Origin: SZUA-430 sp034440175
Lineage (GTDB): Bacteria > Pseudomonadota > Alphaproteobacteria > Micropepsales > Micropepsaceae
Direction: 5' to 3'
Length of the DNA: 64,000 nt
Assembly: GCA_034440175.1 (NCBI GenBank)
Contig: JAWXBO010000136.1
Span: 5,781 to 69,780, forward strand
Below, in pieces: positions 26,728 to 36,156 of this stretch. Under the pieces are notes generated by a model. The model saw only the letters and a program-made list of their open reading frames with translations, was not told where the DNA came from and made no database searches. How positions within the stretch are numbered: position 1 is the first letter of the stretch; each line of letters begins with the position of its first letter. The translations under genes were made by a program, and so were the position numbers.

Positions 26728-27621
26728 TCAGTGCTTGGAGGGGGCCTTCTCGCCAGCTCTCAATTTCACTGGAACTTTGTCGGTCGCGAACGGGCAATTG
26801 TAATGCGGCGAGCGGGCACAATTTGGATTGTAGGCGCGATTGAAATCGATCGTGAGTTTGGCAGGTATGCCGTCGACGTCGATGTCCATATAACGCCCCA
26901 CGCCATAGGTTTTCTTGCCCGACAGCTCGTCCAGGAAAAACGCTGATAGCGACTTTATTTGTGCCGCGACCGTCTTGTCCGTGTACATCGCAAGCCGCAC
27001 TGGTTTGCCCTCTAACGTAAACACTGCAAAGCCCACGCGATTGAAGCGCTTGAACCAGCCACGCGAGGTTTGAAAGTCCACGCCTTCCAAACTTGGCGAG
27101 GGCTCGAAAGTGGCCTCGACAACGGCGTTTGGATTATAAGAAAAATACTCCAAGCCCTTAAAAGCACGCGCCGCCGGATGGCCCTGATTGTAGACCATCA
27201 CCCGCAAACCATTGACGCCGGGTTTGACTTCAGTAAGGGCAAAACGCACATCGATCCCGGGCGAAACATTCAAGGTCTGCGGCTTTTCCAAGGTGAATGT
27301 CTTGGTCTGGCCCTTGTGCACGACCGCAGCGCCGCCGTCTCTGTAAGCCACCCGCAACCCGTCGGGTGCCGCCAGCGCATCGAGCGTCCAAACATACTCC
27401 AGCATTTTCTGCTTGCGGTTCGTCAGCCACGCGCTCTGCCCCTCGTTGAGGTAAACCGCATCGTCGATCTTGAGGATGGCAAATTTCTCAGTTGACCACG
27501 CGGCATTTTCTTTCGCGCGCCATTCTTTCCACGTCTCAACCGCTGCCGCGTTGACGGGCAGTGCACCGGCACCCCAGGCAGCAAGCACAAGCGAGACCAT
27601 CGCCAACCTTAACGCTTTCAT
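26728..27621 (-). CDS. Secreted DUF1684 family protein
   Basis: A 297-residue exported protein with a signal peptide (MKALRLAMVSLVLAAWGAGA, cleavage near VNA-A). The C-terminal signature TIDFNRAYNPNCARSPHYNC followed by PFATDKVPVKLRAGEK is diagnostic of DUF1684, a family in bacteria and archaea without an assigned function. Earlier parts are beta-rich with WKEWRAKENAAW at the start of the mature protein. Start chosen at the ATG with GGAGGG 8 bases upstream. It lies between ccr and the divergent ecm gene; whether it has anything to do with the pathway is unknown. Confidence 0.82.
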   Translation of the reverse strand: MKALRLAMVSLVLAAWGAGALPVNAAAVETWKEWRAKENAAWSTEKFAILKIDDAVYLNEGQSAWLTNRKQKMLEYVWTLDALAAPDGLRVAYRDGGAAVVHKGQTKTFTLEKPQTLNVSPGIDVRFALTEVKPGVNGLRVMVYNQGHPAARAFKGLEYFSYNPNAVVEATFEPSPSLEGVDFQTSRGWFKRFNRVGFAVFTLEGKPVRLAMYTDKTVAAQIKSLSAFFLDELSGKKTYGVGRYMDIDVDGIPAKLTIDFNRAYNPNCARSPHYNCPFATDKVPVKLRAGEKAPSKH

Positions 27622-27734
27622 CGACACGCCCTCCAATTACTCAACATAATGCTTTCTTACAGCGTTGCCCAAGCCATGCAACTAGGATTAGATCGTCATG
27701 CTGCGGCGCAGCGCGACGACACCACGGCAGGACA

Positions 27735-29690
27735 ATGCGCGACAAACCCTGGATTTTCCGAACCTACGCAGGCCATTCGACGGCGCAAGCCTCGAACGCG
27801 CTTTACCGCGAAAACCTGTCGCGCGGCCAGACGGGCCTGTCAGTCGCCTTCGATCTGCCGACCCAAACCGGTTACGACAGCGACGATCCCAAGGCCAAGG
27901 GCGAAGTCGGAAAGGTCGGCGTGCCCGTCTCGCACCTGGGCGACATGCGCATGCTGTTCGACGGCATCCCGCTTGCCACCATGAACACCTCGATGACGAT
28001 CAATGCGACGGCACCCTGGCTGCTCGCGCTTTATATCGCCGTCGCCGATGAGACCGGAACGCCGCGCAAGGACCTGCAAGGAACGACGCAGAACGACATC
28101 ATCAAGGAATACCTCTCGCGCGGCACCTATATCTATCCGCCAAAGCCGTCGCTGAAACTGACCGCCGACACGATCGCCTTCACCTACCGCGAATTGCCGA
28201 GATGGAATCCCGTCAACGTCTGCTCGTACCATCTGCAAGAAGCGGGCGCCACGCCGCTGCAGGAAATCGCCTACGCGCTTGCGGCCGCGACAGCGATCCT
28301 CGACGAAGTGAAGCAAAGCGGCCAAGTGCCCGACGCCGACTTGGGCCGCGTCTTCGGCCGCATCTCGTTCTTCGTCAATGCCGGCATCCGCTTCGTGACG
28401 GAGACGTGCAAGATGCGCGCCTTCACCGAGCTTTGGGACGAGATCGGCCGCAAACGCTACGGCGTGACCAACGAGAAGGACTTGCTGTTCCGCTATGGCG
28501 TGCAGGTGAACTCGCTTGGACTCTCCGAACAGCAGCCCGAAAACAACGTCTATCGCATCTTGCTCGAAATGCTGGCCGTCACCCTGTCGAAGAACGCCCG
28601 CGCCCGCTCGGTGCAATTGCCCGCCTGGAACGAAGCGCTCGGCCTGCCGCGCCCCTGGGATCAGCAATGGTCGTTGCGCGCCCAGCAGATTCTCGCGCTC
28701 GAGACCGACCTGCTCGAATTCGGCGATCTCTTCGACGGCTCGCCGGTGATCAAGGCGAAAGTCGATGAACTCAAACGCGAAGCCCTCGCCGAACTCGCCC
28801 GCATCGACCAAATGGGCGGCGCGATCAAGGCGGTTGAAACCGGCTATATCAAAGAACGCCTCGTCGAATCCAACGCCGCCCGCGTGGCTGCGATCGAGTC
28901 TGGCGATCAGACGGTCGTCGGCGTCAACGCCTACAAGGAAACGGCGCAGCCGGGTTTGGCGGGCGGCGCCTCGTCAGTAATCACAGTCGATGTTTCCGCC
29001 GAACTCGGTCAAATCGAACGCCTCAACGCCTGGCGCAAAGCGCGCGACGCCAAAGCCGTCGCCGCATCGCTCGACGAACTCCGCCTCGCCGCATCCGAAG
29101 GCCGCAACATCATGGAGCCCTCCATTGCCTGTGCGAAGGCCGGTGTCACGACGGGCGAGTGGGCGGGCGAGTTGCGCAAAGCCTTTGGCGAATTCCGCGC
29201 CCCCACCGGCGTTGCCGTCGAACCGCGCCTGTCGAACGACGAAGCCATCGGGCGCTTGCGCGAAAAAGCAAATGCAGTGGCCCTCCGCCTCGGCCGCGCG
29301 CCGTCATTGCTGGTTGCCAAACCCGGCCTCGACGGCCATTCGAACGGTGCCGAACAAATCGCCTACCGCGCCCGCGATTGCGGCTTCGCGGTCGTCTATG
29401 ACGGCATTCGCCTGACGCCGGCCGAAATCGCCAAGGCGGCAAAGGAAAAGCGCCCGCACGTCATCGGCCTCTCGATCCTCTCGGGCAGCCACAAGGAACT
29501 CGTCGCCGAAGTCATGCGCGAACTGAAAGCTGCAGGCCTCGCCAACATCCCCGTCATCCTCGGTGGCATCGTCCCCCCCGAAGACGAAGCCGCGCTGAAA
29601 GCGCTTGGCATCTCCCGCATCTACACACCCAAGGACTTCGACCTCAACGCGATCATGGGCGACATGCTGAACATGGCTGGGAACTGCTGA
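27735..29690 (+). CDS. ecm: Ethylmalonyl-CoA mutase (B12-dependent)
   Basis: AdoCbl-dependent mutase converting (2R)-ethylmalonyl-CoA to (2S)-methylsuccinyl-CoA. The 651-residue single-chain protein opens with KPWIFRTYAGHSTAQASN, continues with GLSVAFDLPTQTGYDSDDP and MNTSMTINATAPWLL (barrel, CoA-binding), and ends with a B12-binding domain carrying DGHSNGAEQIAYRARDCGF (the D-x-H-x-x-G lower-ligand histidine), GLSILSGSHKEL and ILGGIVPPED. Ecm and methylmalonyl-CoA mutase are close relatives; ccr and mcd in the same window favour Ecm. AGGA lies just before the ATG; the frame upstream of it is not supported. Base composition is visibly more GC-rich than its neighbours. Confidence 0.9.
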   Translation: MRDKPWIFRTYAGHSTAQASNALYRENLSRGQTGLSVAFDLPTQTGYDSDDPKAKGEVGKVGVPVSHLGDMRMLFDGIPLATMNTSMTINATAPWLLALYIAVADETGTPRKDLQGTTQNDIIKEYLSRGTYIYPPKPSLKLTADTIAFTYRELPRWNPVNVCSYHLQEAGATPLQEIAYALAAATAILDEVKQSGQVPDADLGRVFGRISFFVNAGIRFVTETCKMRAFTELWDEIGRKRYGVTNEKDLLFRYGVQVNSLGLSEQQPENNVYRILLEMLAVTLSKNARARSVQLPAWNEALGLPRPWDQQWSLRAQQILALETDLLEFGDLFDGSPVIKAKVDELKREALAELARIDQMGGAIKAVETGYIKERLVESNAARVAAIESGDQTVVGVNAYKETAQPGLAGGASSVITVDVSAELGQIERLNAWRKARDAKAVAASLDELRLAASEGRNIMEPSIACAKAGVTTGEWAGELRKAFGEFRAPTGVAVEPRLSNDEAIGRLREKANAVALRLGRAPSLLVAKPGLDGHSNGAEQIAYRARDCGFAVVYDGIRLTPAEIAKAAKEKRPHVIGLSILSGSHKELVAEVMRELKAAGLANIPVILGGIVPPEDEAALKALGISRIYTPKDFDLNAIMGDMLNMAGNC

Positions 29691-30196
29691 TCTGAATGAA
29701 GTCTACCTTGGAGACGAGGGCGATTGGTGCCTTGACGTCTTGCATGCGTTAACCAACGCAACAGCAGAAATTCGAGGAAGCGGATATGATTCTCGATTTC
29801 CCGTGCATGTGTACATGATTAGGATTTCCGCCAATTTCTAAATTTCAAATTTCTGCCCATTTGGCCAGGAAATGGCTGACTTACTGTGGTTTTTGATGAT
29901 TTTAATTTAGCATGCAGCAAACATGCACGCGAAACGCCGAAGGCGGAAGCCGATTGCCGCGCCAAGCACGCACAAAACCAAACCGCTCCATAATCGCTCC
30001 GGAGCGGCGCAGTGGTGCCTATTCAATTTTCAAGTCGCAGCTGAACGCCAGCCTTTAGAGCCAGAGTTAGAAGTCAAGAACATATATAGAACATAACGCC
30101 GCTCGTCAATGGAAAACTCAAATCCCGCGCGGGCGACCTGAAATCCGCGATCCAGTTTGCGCAGTCATCGGATCATGGGCGACATTCTGGGCACTG
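29691..30196. other. Non-coding stretch after ecm
   Basis: 506 bases without a convincing gene. The first ~150 bases hold an open frame reading NEVYLGDEGDWCLDVLHALT but it has no start codon; it may be chance or a relic. The middle (about 29820-29920) is AT-rich, unlike the flanks. A short palindrome (CCGCTCC ... GGAGCGG) sits at about 29985-30009 without a T tract. I see no RNA gene. Confidence 0.4.
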
Positions 30197-30502
30197 TTAC
30201 AGTTTCGGTAGGGCGGCACGAACTATCTCCGCCACGGTATCGCGACCAACCCCGCGCCGAGCACAGTATGGCGAAGATAGCCAATCGGCCAACAACCGCG
30301 CACCCTTGCTGGAATTGCACGTACGACAGCAAAGAGCGATGTTCTCCCGCGTTATGATCCGAGCGTCGTTGATGATGTGCTCCCAGCTTGGCCTAGCCCC
30401 GGTCCCGGCGGCGGACCCAAAAACCACTCTGCAATAGATGCAGCCGGTGTCTCGCGCTCGTACCTCGCTCTCAAGCCAAGCGGGGATGTTCCAACGGTTC
30501 AT
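30197..30502 (-). CDS. Small HNH endonuclease domain protein
   Basis: A 101-residue protein made almost entirely of an HNH nuclease fold: C-I-Y-C knuckle in RDTGCIYCRVVFG, the HNH core SWEHIINDARIITRENIALC and the second knuckle CCRTCNSSKGAR. The first His of the classic motif appears in the EHI step and Asn in ENIALCC, so metal binding looks intact. Starting at the ATG at 30502 (MNRWNIPAWLESEVRARD) gives a compact domain; an upstream extension has no support. Stand-alone HNH proteins of this size are usually of unknown role (restriction, mobile elements or repair). No methylase or phage gene is adjacent. Confidence 0.75.
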   Translation of the reverse strand: MNRWNIPAWLESEVRARDTGCIYCRVVFGSAAGTGARPSWEHIINDARIITRENIALCCRTCNSSKGARLLADWLSSPYCARRGVGRDTVAEIVRAALPKL

Positions 30503-30669
30503 ATGCGATATGCTCCCCCGGATGCTGACGGAGTCTATTATGCCGAAGGGGCCAAAAGGCCAAAATCGCCCCGCTGACGTGATGTAACAGTGCCACATTC
30601 TGAACACGGTAGAATTGGTAGTCTCAGCAAACTGGATTGCCCCATGCATGCTGAATATCTCATCACCAA

Positions 30670-31560
30670 TTGGACAGAGCAGATCAACCGTTGACCGCAG
30701 ATTCCAATCAACTCACCTACATCACCACCTGCAAGGGCAGGCTTTCTCACCTGCAACAAACGCTGCCCCGGATTGCCGCTCAAGCCGGTGTCACCTGTGT
30801 GGTCGTTGACTACGACTGCCCTGACGGAACGGGGGGCTGGGTGCGTGAAAAATTTCCGCAGGTGAAGCTGGTTCAAGTTGAAAATGAGCCCGGCTTCAGC
30901 GCGGCCCGCGCCCGCAATATGGGTGCGAATGTGGCTGCAACTCCTTGGTTGGGTTTTTTCGATGCGGATATTCTGCTTGACCCGAAATTTGCATCCAAAG
31001 TGTTGCCAGTTTTGAAACCCGGGCATCATTACCGGCCCGACCCGCTCACGCGCCAAACATGGGGATCGTTTATCTGCAGGCGCGAAGATTTTGAAACCGT
31101 CGGCGGCTATGACGAAACCTATTTTGGTTGGGGCGCAGAAGATGACGATATCTATGACGTCATGCAAATGCGCAACATCAAGCGGGCGGCATTTCCGGCA
31201 GCCCTGGTGTCGGAACTTCTCCATCCGGACGAGATGCGAACACGATTTCACTCGCTCGAAATGGCCCAAAGTCATCGCATCAATCAATTCTATAAACACA
31301 TCAAACTTGACGCGATGCGGATTCTCCAAGGCACACTGCCTGAAGAACACCGCCGCCGGATCTACGGCCTGGTCTCGCAATCAGTGAAGGCGCTTGAACT
31401 GGACCCCGCGGCACCAGCCATTGTGAACATCGACCTGCCGCCGCTTCTGATTTCGCCCCCACCCGCCGATCACCCTCTTCCGGACGCAAAGGCCGCCAGA
31501 ATCAGACGCAGACTTCAGTACAAGCTGGATCTCAGTATACGAAGGGCAGACAATTATTAA
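30670..31560 (+). CDS. Family 2-type glycosyltransferase
   Basis: A ~296-residue soluble glycosyltransferase with a GT-A fold. The nucleotide-sugar part is TYITTCKGRLSHLQQTLP and VVDYDCPDGTGGWV, with the metal-binding motif FFDADILLDP; the acceptor part is GGYDETYFGWGAEDDDIYDV, as in chondroitin-polymerase/galactosyltransferase C-terminal domains. The sugar is unknown. Start is a TTG (30670) or a TTG seven codons on; neither has a good ribosome site, so the N-terminus is uncertain. Its TAA overlaps the AbgT-type gene's TAA in the shared palindrome TTAA. No polysaccharide operon surrounds it. Confidence 0.82.
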   Translation: MDRADQPLTADSNQLTYITTCKGRLSHLQQTLPRIAAQAGVTCVVVDYDCPDGTGGWVREKFPQVKLVQVENEPGFSAARARNMGANVAATPWLGFFDADILLDPKFASKVLPVLKPGHHYRPDPLTRQTWGSFICRREDFETVGGYDETYFGWGAEDDDIYDVMQMRNIKRAAFPAALVSELLHPDEMRTRFHSLEMAQSHRINQFYKHIKLDAMRILQGTLPEEHRRRIYGLVSQSVKALELDPAAPAIVNIDLPPLLISPPPADHPLPDAKAARIRRRLQYKLDLSIRRADNY

Positions 31561-33110
31561 CCGCCGCCAGGAACGTACAAACTCTCCACTCCCGGCCCGA
31601 ACGGCAAGCCGAGCGAAAACCACGCAATGAAGAATGCGCCCGAGGCCAAAAAGAACGCCACCGTATAGGGCAGCATCAGCGCGACCATCGAGCCGATTCC
31701 ATAGTCGGGCATATATTTGCGCGCCATCACCAGGATCAGCGGGAAATAGCTCATGAACGGCGTGATCATGTTGGTTGTCGAATCGCCGACCCGGTAGGCC
31801 GCCTGGGTTGCCTCCGGCGCGATGCCGAGCAGCATCAACATCGGCACCAAAATCGGCGACAGGATCGCCCACTTCGCCGACGCGCTGCCGATCAACAAAT
31901 CGCACCCCATCGCAAGCAAGATCACGGCCACGAGCAAGATCACTGGCGCGCCTTCGAGGCCTGCGCTTTTCAATGTCTCCGCGCCCGATATGGCCAGCAG
32001 GCTTCCCATATGCGACCAGCCGAACAAAGCCACGAACACCGAAGCAAAGAAGACAAGCACCAGATAAGCGCTGATCTCACCCACGCCTTTGCCGGCCAGC
32101 ACAACGGCGTCCTTGTCGGACTTGATCGAGCCTGCGCCCACGCCGTAGCCGATGCCACAAGCGAGAAAGACAAGGAACATGATCGCCACCATCGACTTGA
32201 ACAACGGATCGAAAGACCCATCGTCGCCGCGCAGCGGCGATCCAGGTTCCCACGCGAGCAAGGCCACGAGCGCCAGCACCAGCAGAAACCCGACGCCCGC
32301 AAAGCGCAGACCTCGCGCCTCGCGTCGGTCTTGGTCAACGTCGAGCGGTGGAGGCGCGACTGGCACCCATTTCGCCCCTGCATTCAAACGCGGTTCGACG
32401 ATCCACTCGCACACCAACGTGCCAACGATCACATAGACCGGTACGATGGCTGCGAGAAAATACCAGTTCGCCGTGATCTCGACCGTGTAGCTTTTGTCGA
32501 TCAACTGCGCCGCCGCCTGCGTCATGCCCGACAAAATACCGTCGCCCGGCGTAATGGCGAAGTTCGCGGCAAAGCCTCCTGCGACGCCGGCAAAGGCGGC
32601 CGACAAACCGGCAACCGGATGCCGCCCGCTCGACGCAAACACCACCGCCGCTAATGGAATCAACACCACATAGCCCGCGTCCGACGCGATATTGGCTTGC
32701 ACGCCCGCAAACACAATCGTCAGCGTCATCAGGGGCTTGGGCACCGCGCGCACCAGTCCTTTCAGCGCCGCCGCGAAAAATCCTGCGCGCTCGGCCAAAC
32801 CCGAGCCGATGATCACCACCAAAACAATCCCCAGCGGCGGAAAGCTCGTCAAAATCAGCGGCAACTCGACGAACAGGCGCCGGATTTGCGCCGCATCGAA
32901 CAGGCTCACCGCCGCAACCGCCTCGCCTGTCGCCGGATTGATCGCCGAGGTCCCATGTCCGGCCAGAATGGCCGACAAAACCATCACGATCGCGATGGAA
33001 ATGATAAAGAGCGTAACGGGATCGGGCAGTTTATTCCCTGCTGTTTCGATCGAATTGAGAAACCGCAGCAATCGGCCGGGTTTCGCTGCGCCTTTGTCTG
33101 CGTCGTTCAT
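31557..33110 (-). CDS. AbgT family transporter
   Basis: A 517-residue inner-membrane protein with about eleven to thirteen hydrophobic helices. The opening LNSIETAGNKLPDPVTLFII and the later YRVGDSTTNMITPFMSYFPL and FAANFAITPGDGILSGMTQ segments are signatures of the AbgT family, which import p-aminobenzoyl-glutamate in E. coli; some members export sulphonamides. Which direction and substrate apply here cannot be read. It is a single gene, converging with the glycosyltransferase. Codon use is GC-rich like the core genes. Confidence 0.9.
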   Translation of the reverse strand: MNDADKGAAKPGRLLRFLNSIETAGNKLPDPVTLFIISIAIVMVLSAILAGHGTSAINPATGEAVAAVSLFDAAQIRRLFVELPLILTSFPPLGIVLVVIIGSGLAERAGFFAAALKGLVRAVPKPLMTLTIVFAGVQANIASDAGYVVLIPLAAVVFASSGRHPVAGLSAAFAGVAGGFAANFAITPGDGILSGMTQAAAQLIDKSYTVEITANWYFLAAIVPVYVIVGTLVCEWIVEPRLNAGAKWVPVAPPPLDVDQDRREARGLRFAGVGFLLVLALVALLAWEPGSPLRGDDGSFDPLFKSMVAIMFLVFLACGIGYGVGAGSIKSDKDAVVLAGKGVGEISAYLVLVFFASVFVALFGWSHMGSLLAISGAETLKSAGLEGAPVILLVAVILLAMGCDLLIGSASAKWAILSPILVPMLMLLGIAPEATQAAYRVGDSTTNMITPFMSYFPLILVMARKYMPDYGIGSMVALMLPYTVAFFLASGAFFIAWFSLGLPFGPGVESLYVPGGG

Positions 33111-33436
33111 CCCAACCTCTTAACAGAGTTGCCCTGCCTGGAAATGTTAGCCGCGTTTTGGAGAGGCGTCAAAGTTCAAACCGGGCTCACACACGCAAGA
33201 GCAGTCGTCGAATAAAATAGTCGCGGTCATCATTCTAGCTCGTAACAAGCTCTGCGCTTCTTTTCCCCAAGGTTGGTCGAATTGATCCCACGCTAACGTG
33301 TGTCCGAGTTGCCGCAAATAAATTTCGCCAAATTGTTGCCACGATTCCGGCACAATCTTGGAACTAACCTCTGAGTAGGGGCAATCCGCCTCGGTTGCGT
33401 GCCGCAGAACGCGTCACATAATGGGGACAGAACGTC
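33111..33436. other. Intergenic region with one doubtful small frame
   Basis: 326 bases between the AbgT-type gene and the membrane protein at 33437. The minus strand has a 68-codon frame (33147-33353, GTG start, beginning PESWQQFGEIYLRQLGHTLA) that looks protein-like but has no ribosome site and no family I recognise; I would not call it a gene without homologues. The rest should hold the two divergent promoters. Confidence 0.35.
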
Positions 33437-34492
33437 ATGGCTCGGTTGGGTTCTGCAAAGTCATTCGATGCCAATGACAATCCTACCAACCGTGCGTTTA
33501 ATTGGGGCCGCAAGGGCGTAGAGATCGAAACGCCGCTGTTGCGCAACTGGCTTGGCTGGCACACAGAAAACAGCCTTCAACTTCGCGTCGACAATCTGAA
33601 GCGGCGCGTCTATGGCTCCGGTGCTTTTTTCCACCACGGTTCTGGCATAGTCCTGGGCTTGTTCGTCTTCATCGCGGCGCTGATCGTCGATTACAATATC
33701 ATCCATGAATTTTGGACCCGCGCTCTTTCAAATGAATTCGGTGAAGTTCCCGCAGGATTAGCCAACACGGTCGCTGCGAAATCCATGCAGGTTTTGTTCG
33801 GAACCCTGGCAATTCACTACCTGATTACCAACATTGGCCACGGTGGGCGCATCGCCTATTCGCTCCTGATATTTGCGATAACTGCGGTCATGATCATCGG
33901 AATCGGGTTATTGTGGGCGAACAATTCTCTGCCGCCCGGCTCGCAAGTTTTCGGCTTCGATGTCAATCAATCGGCCCAGTCGGTCAACGAATTCATGAAG
34001 GGCTTGGGTGTGAAGCCACCACGGGCAGCTGCCATGCCGGCCGAAATCAAGGCACTCAAGAAATATGAGCTTCTCATCTGGTTGTTTTCTCTCGGCGTGA
34101 TCTTTCTTGTGGTGGCCTCCATCGGCGCCATGGCGCTTCATTCGGCGATGCGCGGCTTCACCGGCATGACCGGCGGCGCGCTCTACGACAACCACAAAGA
34201 GGCCCGCCACGGCAACCGCATCCGCGACGATCTCAAACAAGCCGAGCTCGATCTAAAGCTCTATCAACGCGATGAGAACGCGTTTGCACGGGCCAAGGTG
34301 TCGGAGTTTGTTTCTGTCTATACCGAAGGTGTCGTCACCGGCGGCTATCGGAATGGCCGAAGATCGCGCCTTCTCTCCAAAGCCAATGCCGCAGCCCAGG
34401 AAGTCGCTCAGGAATGGGGTAGCTCGTCGTCCTCGGCAGGAAATGTCGACAATCTCGAAGACTATCGCCGCAAAGCCGCACAAGCTTCATGA
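33437..34492 (+). CDS. Unassigned polytopic membrane protein, paired with VWA-like gene
   Basis: A 351-residue protein I do not recognise. A hydrophilic N-terminus (about 1-65, with FNWGRKGVEIETPLLRNWLG) is followed by a membrane span (68-86), a re-entrant or second helix (115-132), a third (140-160) and a fourth (212-233), then a charged cytoplasmic-type tail (about 250-351) with a helical KQAELDLKLYQRDENAFARA segment and a serine stretch (SSSSSAG). It has no signal peptide. It is followed 24 bases later by a secreted VWA-like gene, suggesting a two-gene unit. No transport or enzyme motif is visible. Confidence 0.7.
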   Translation: MARLGSAKSFDANDNPTNRAFNWGRKGVEIETPLLRNWLGWHTENSLQLRVDNLKRRVYGSGAFFHHGSGIVLGLFVFIAALIVDYNIIHEFWTRALSNEFGEVPAGLANTVAAKSMQVLFGTLAIHYLITNIGHGGRIAYSLLIFAITAVMIIGIGLLWANNSLPPGSQVFGFDVNQSAQSVNEFMKGLGVKPPRAAAMPAEIKALKKYELLIWLFSLGVIFLVVASIGAMALHSAMRGFTGMTGGALYDNHKEARHGNRIRDDLKQAELDLKLYQRDENAFARAKVSEFVSVYTEGVVTGGYRNGRRSRLLSKANAAAQEVAQEWGSSSSSAGNVDNLEDYRRKAAQAS

Positions 34493-34516
34493 CCTTAACT
34501 GCTATTGGATAGAACC

Positions 34517-35230
34517 GTGTCACTCATGCGCTCATTGATGTTATTGCCCGCAGCCGTCTTTGTCGGCGGCCTTGCGTTCCTTGCCTCGAACGCCACCGCA
34601 AACATGCCGCCCGCCCCATACACCAACCCGCCACGAACCCTCGTGATTGGCATTGACCTCTCAAGTTCAAACCCGCTCATTCGCGACAGCGCGTTTGCCC
34701 AGCGGGTCGCTGAGCGCATCAAGCCGCTCATTTCCGGTCTTGCCCCGCACTCGCGAATTATTTTTCGCTCATTCGGGGCCTACAACTCCAGCGCCAATTC
34801 GCCATTGACGATCGACATCACCATCGCCCCGAAAACAGCACGCGCCGAAGACATGGCAAATCTCATCTCCAGCGTAATTGCCGGTGTCCCCCGCATGGTC
34901 CAGCAAGGCCGCCTCCAGCCGCAGCACGCGACGAATATTGTACCGTTCCTCTTGAACATGGCCAAGATCGTCGACTGCCGCGCGATGCCCACCCACGTTA
35001 TTCTAGCAAGTGACGGGGTCGAAGACTCGCAGGTCGCAAATCTCACCCGCCGCAATGCGACGCTACCAGCGCCGCCATCCGCACCGTTTCCTGGTTGTGA
35101 AGATCTCCAGATCCTGGGGATAGGGCGCGGGCTGAATTCACCCTCAGACACCGAACGTCTACGTGGCGAGTGGCATTATTGGTCGCAAGCCGCAGGCTTC
35201 AAAGGCTTCATCGGACTGAACGACTGGTAA
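34517..35230 (+). CDS. Secreted VWA-like protein
   Basis: A ~237-residue exported protein (signal peptide about 4-29, ending NATA). The mature part starts with a von Willebrand A-like first strand and metal motif, LVIGIDLSSSNPLI (D-x-S-x-S), and later has the second metal-site strand THVILASDGVED, with a helix/strand alternation between. These are the MIDAS positions of VWA domains, so the protein probably binds a divalent metal and a protein ligand outside the membrane. Start is GTG (34517) or ATG (34526). It follows the unassigned membrane protein gene and overlaps the convergent gluQ gene by 23 bases. Confidence 0.62.
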   Translation: MSLMRSLMLLPAAVFVGGLAFLASNATANMPPAPYTNPPRTLVIGIDLSSSNPLIRDSAFAQRVAERIKPLISGLAPHSRIIFRSFGAYNSSANSPLTIDITIAPKTARAEDMANLISSVIAGVPRMVQQGRLQPQHATNIVPFLLNMAKIVDCRAMPTHVILASDGVEDSQVANLTRRNATLPAPPSAPFPGCEDLQILGIGRGLNSPSDTERLRGEWHYWSQAAGFKGFIGLNDW

Positions 35231-36086
35231 GCCCAAGCAGCTCATAAACCTGCACAACACTCATGCCTTGCGCACGCAATTGGCGCAGGCTTGTGGACTG
35301 ATCACGCTTTGCCAGCCGCTTTCCAAACTCATCTCTTACCAGGCGGTGATGATTGTAGAGCGGCGGCGCCAAGCCCAATAACTCCTGCAACAACCGGTGC
35401 AGATGCGTTGACGGAAAAAGATCGTCGCCCCTTGTGACCATGGTCACACCCTGGATTGCGTCATCGACGGTCACCGCCAGGTGATAACTCGCCAACGCGT
35501 CTTTTCTCGCCAATACGAAATCGCCATAAATCTCCGGGCGCACATCGATGCGGCCACGCTCCCCGTCGGGTCCCGCGCCCAGCTCTTCAAATGAAAACGC
35601 ATGCCCAACAATTGCTCGCGCCTTCGCGACATCCATCCGCCAGGCATGCGCGTCACCGCGCGCGATACGGTCATGGCGAAACCCAACGCCCAATGACTTG
35701 CAGGTCCCCGGATAGAGTGGTCCTTCCGGACCCTGCGGCGCACCAACACTGGCAGCGAACTCAGCTTCGATTTCCTTGCGGGAGCAAAAGCAGGGATAGA
35801 CACAACCCAGCGCTTTCAGTCTTTCAAGCGCCCGGTTGTAGTCACTGAAATGCCCGGACTGACGGCGAACCGGTCGCTCCCATGTCAAGCCAAGCCACTG
35901 CAGGTCCTCTTCAATCGCGAATTCAAACTCGGCTCTACACCGCGCCAGATCGGTGTCTTCAATGCGAACGAGAAACTTGCCGCCCGTGTCCACAGCACCC
36001 GCCGCCGCATAGATCGCGGCATAGGCGTGACCCAAATGCAAATACCCCGTTGGGGAAGGCGCAAACCGCGTGATATGGCCACTCAT
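35208..36086 (-). CDS. gluQ: Glutamyl-Q tRNA(Asp) synthetase
   Basis: A truncated glutamyl-tRNA synthetase paralogue that attaches glutamate to queuosine at position 34 of tRNA-Asp. The 292-residue length lacks the anticodon-binding domain, as expected. Class I features: RFAPSPTGYLHLGHA (HIGH motif as HLGH), the zinc site CFCSRKE with the later YPGTCKS, RIEDTDLARC, DDLFPSTHLHRLLQELLG, and KRLAKRD in the KMSKS position. It is the convergent neighbour of the VWA-like gene. Confidence 0.92.
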   Translation of the reverse strand: MSGHITRFAPSPTGYLHLGHAYAAIYAAAGAVDTGGKFLVRIEDTDLARCRAEFEFAIEEDLQWLGLTWERPVRRQSGHFSDYNRALERLKALGCVYPCFCSRKEIEAEFAASVGAPQGPEGPLYPGTCKSLGVGFRHDRIARGDAHAWRMDVAKARAIVGHAFSFEELGAGPDGERGRIDVRPEIYGDFVLARKDALASYHLAVTVDDAIQGVTMVTRGDDLFPSTHLHRLLQELLGLAPPLYNHHRLVRDEFGKRLAKRDQSTSLRQLRAQGMSVVQVYELLGLTSRSVR

Positions 36087-36156
36087 GTCAACGCTCTAGC
36101 CCATTTGGTCCGCTCCACCTAGACTGAGGGCGAACGCCATCGCCTTGGAGCTTGAA

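Noticed and set aside
27840..28811. 323-codon frame antisense to ecm
   Set aside because: It mirrors the codon pattern of ecm, has no recognisable domain, and its amino-acid composition (many Arg, Asp, His, Gly) is that of an antisense shadow in a GC-rich gene.
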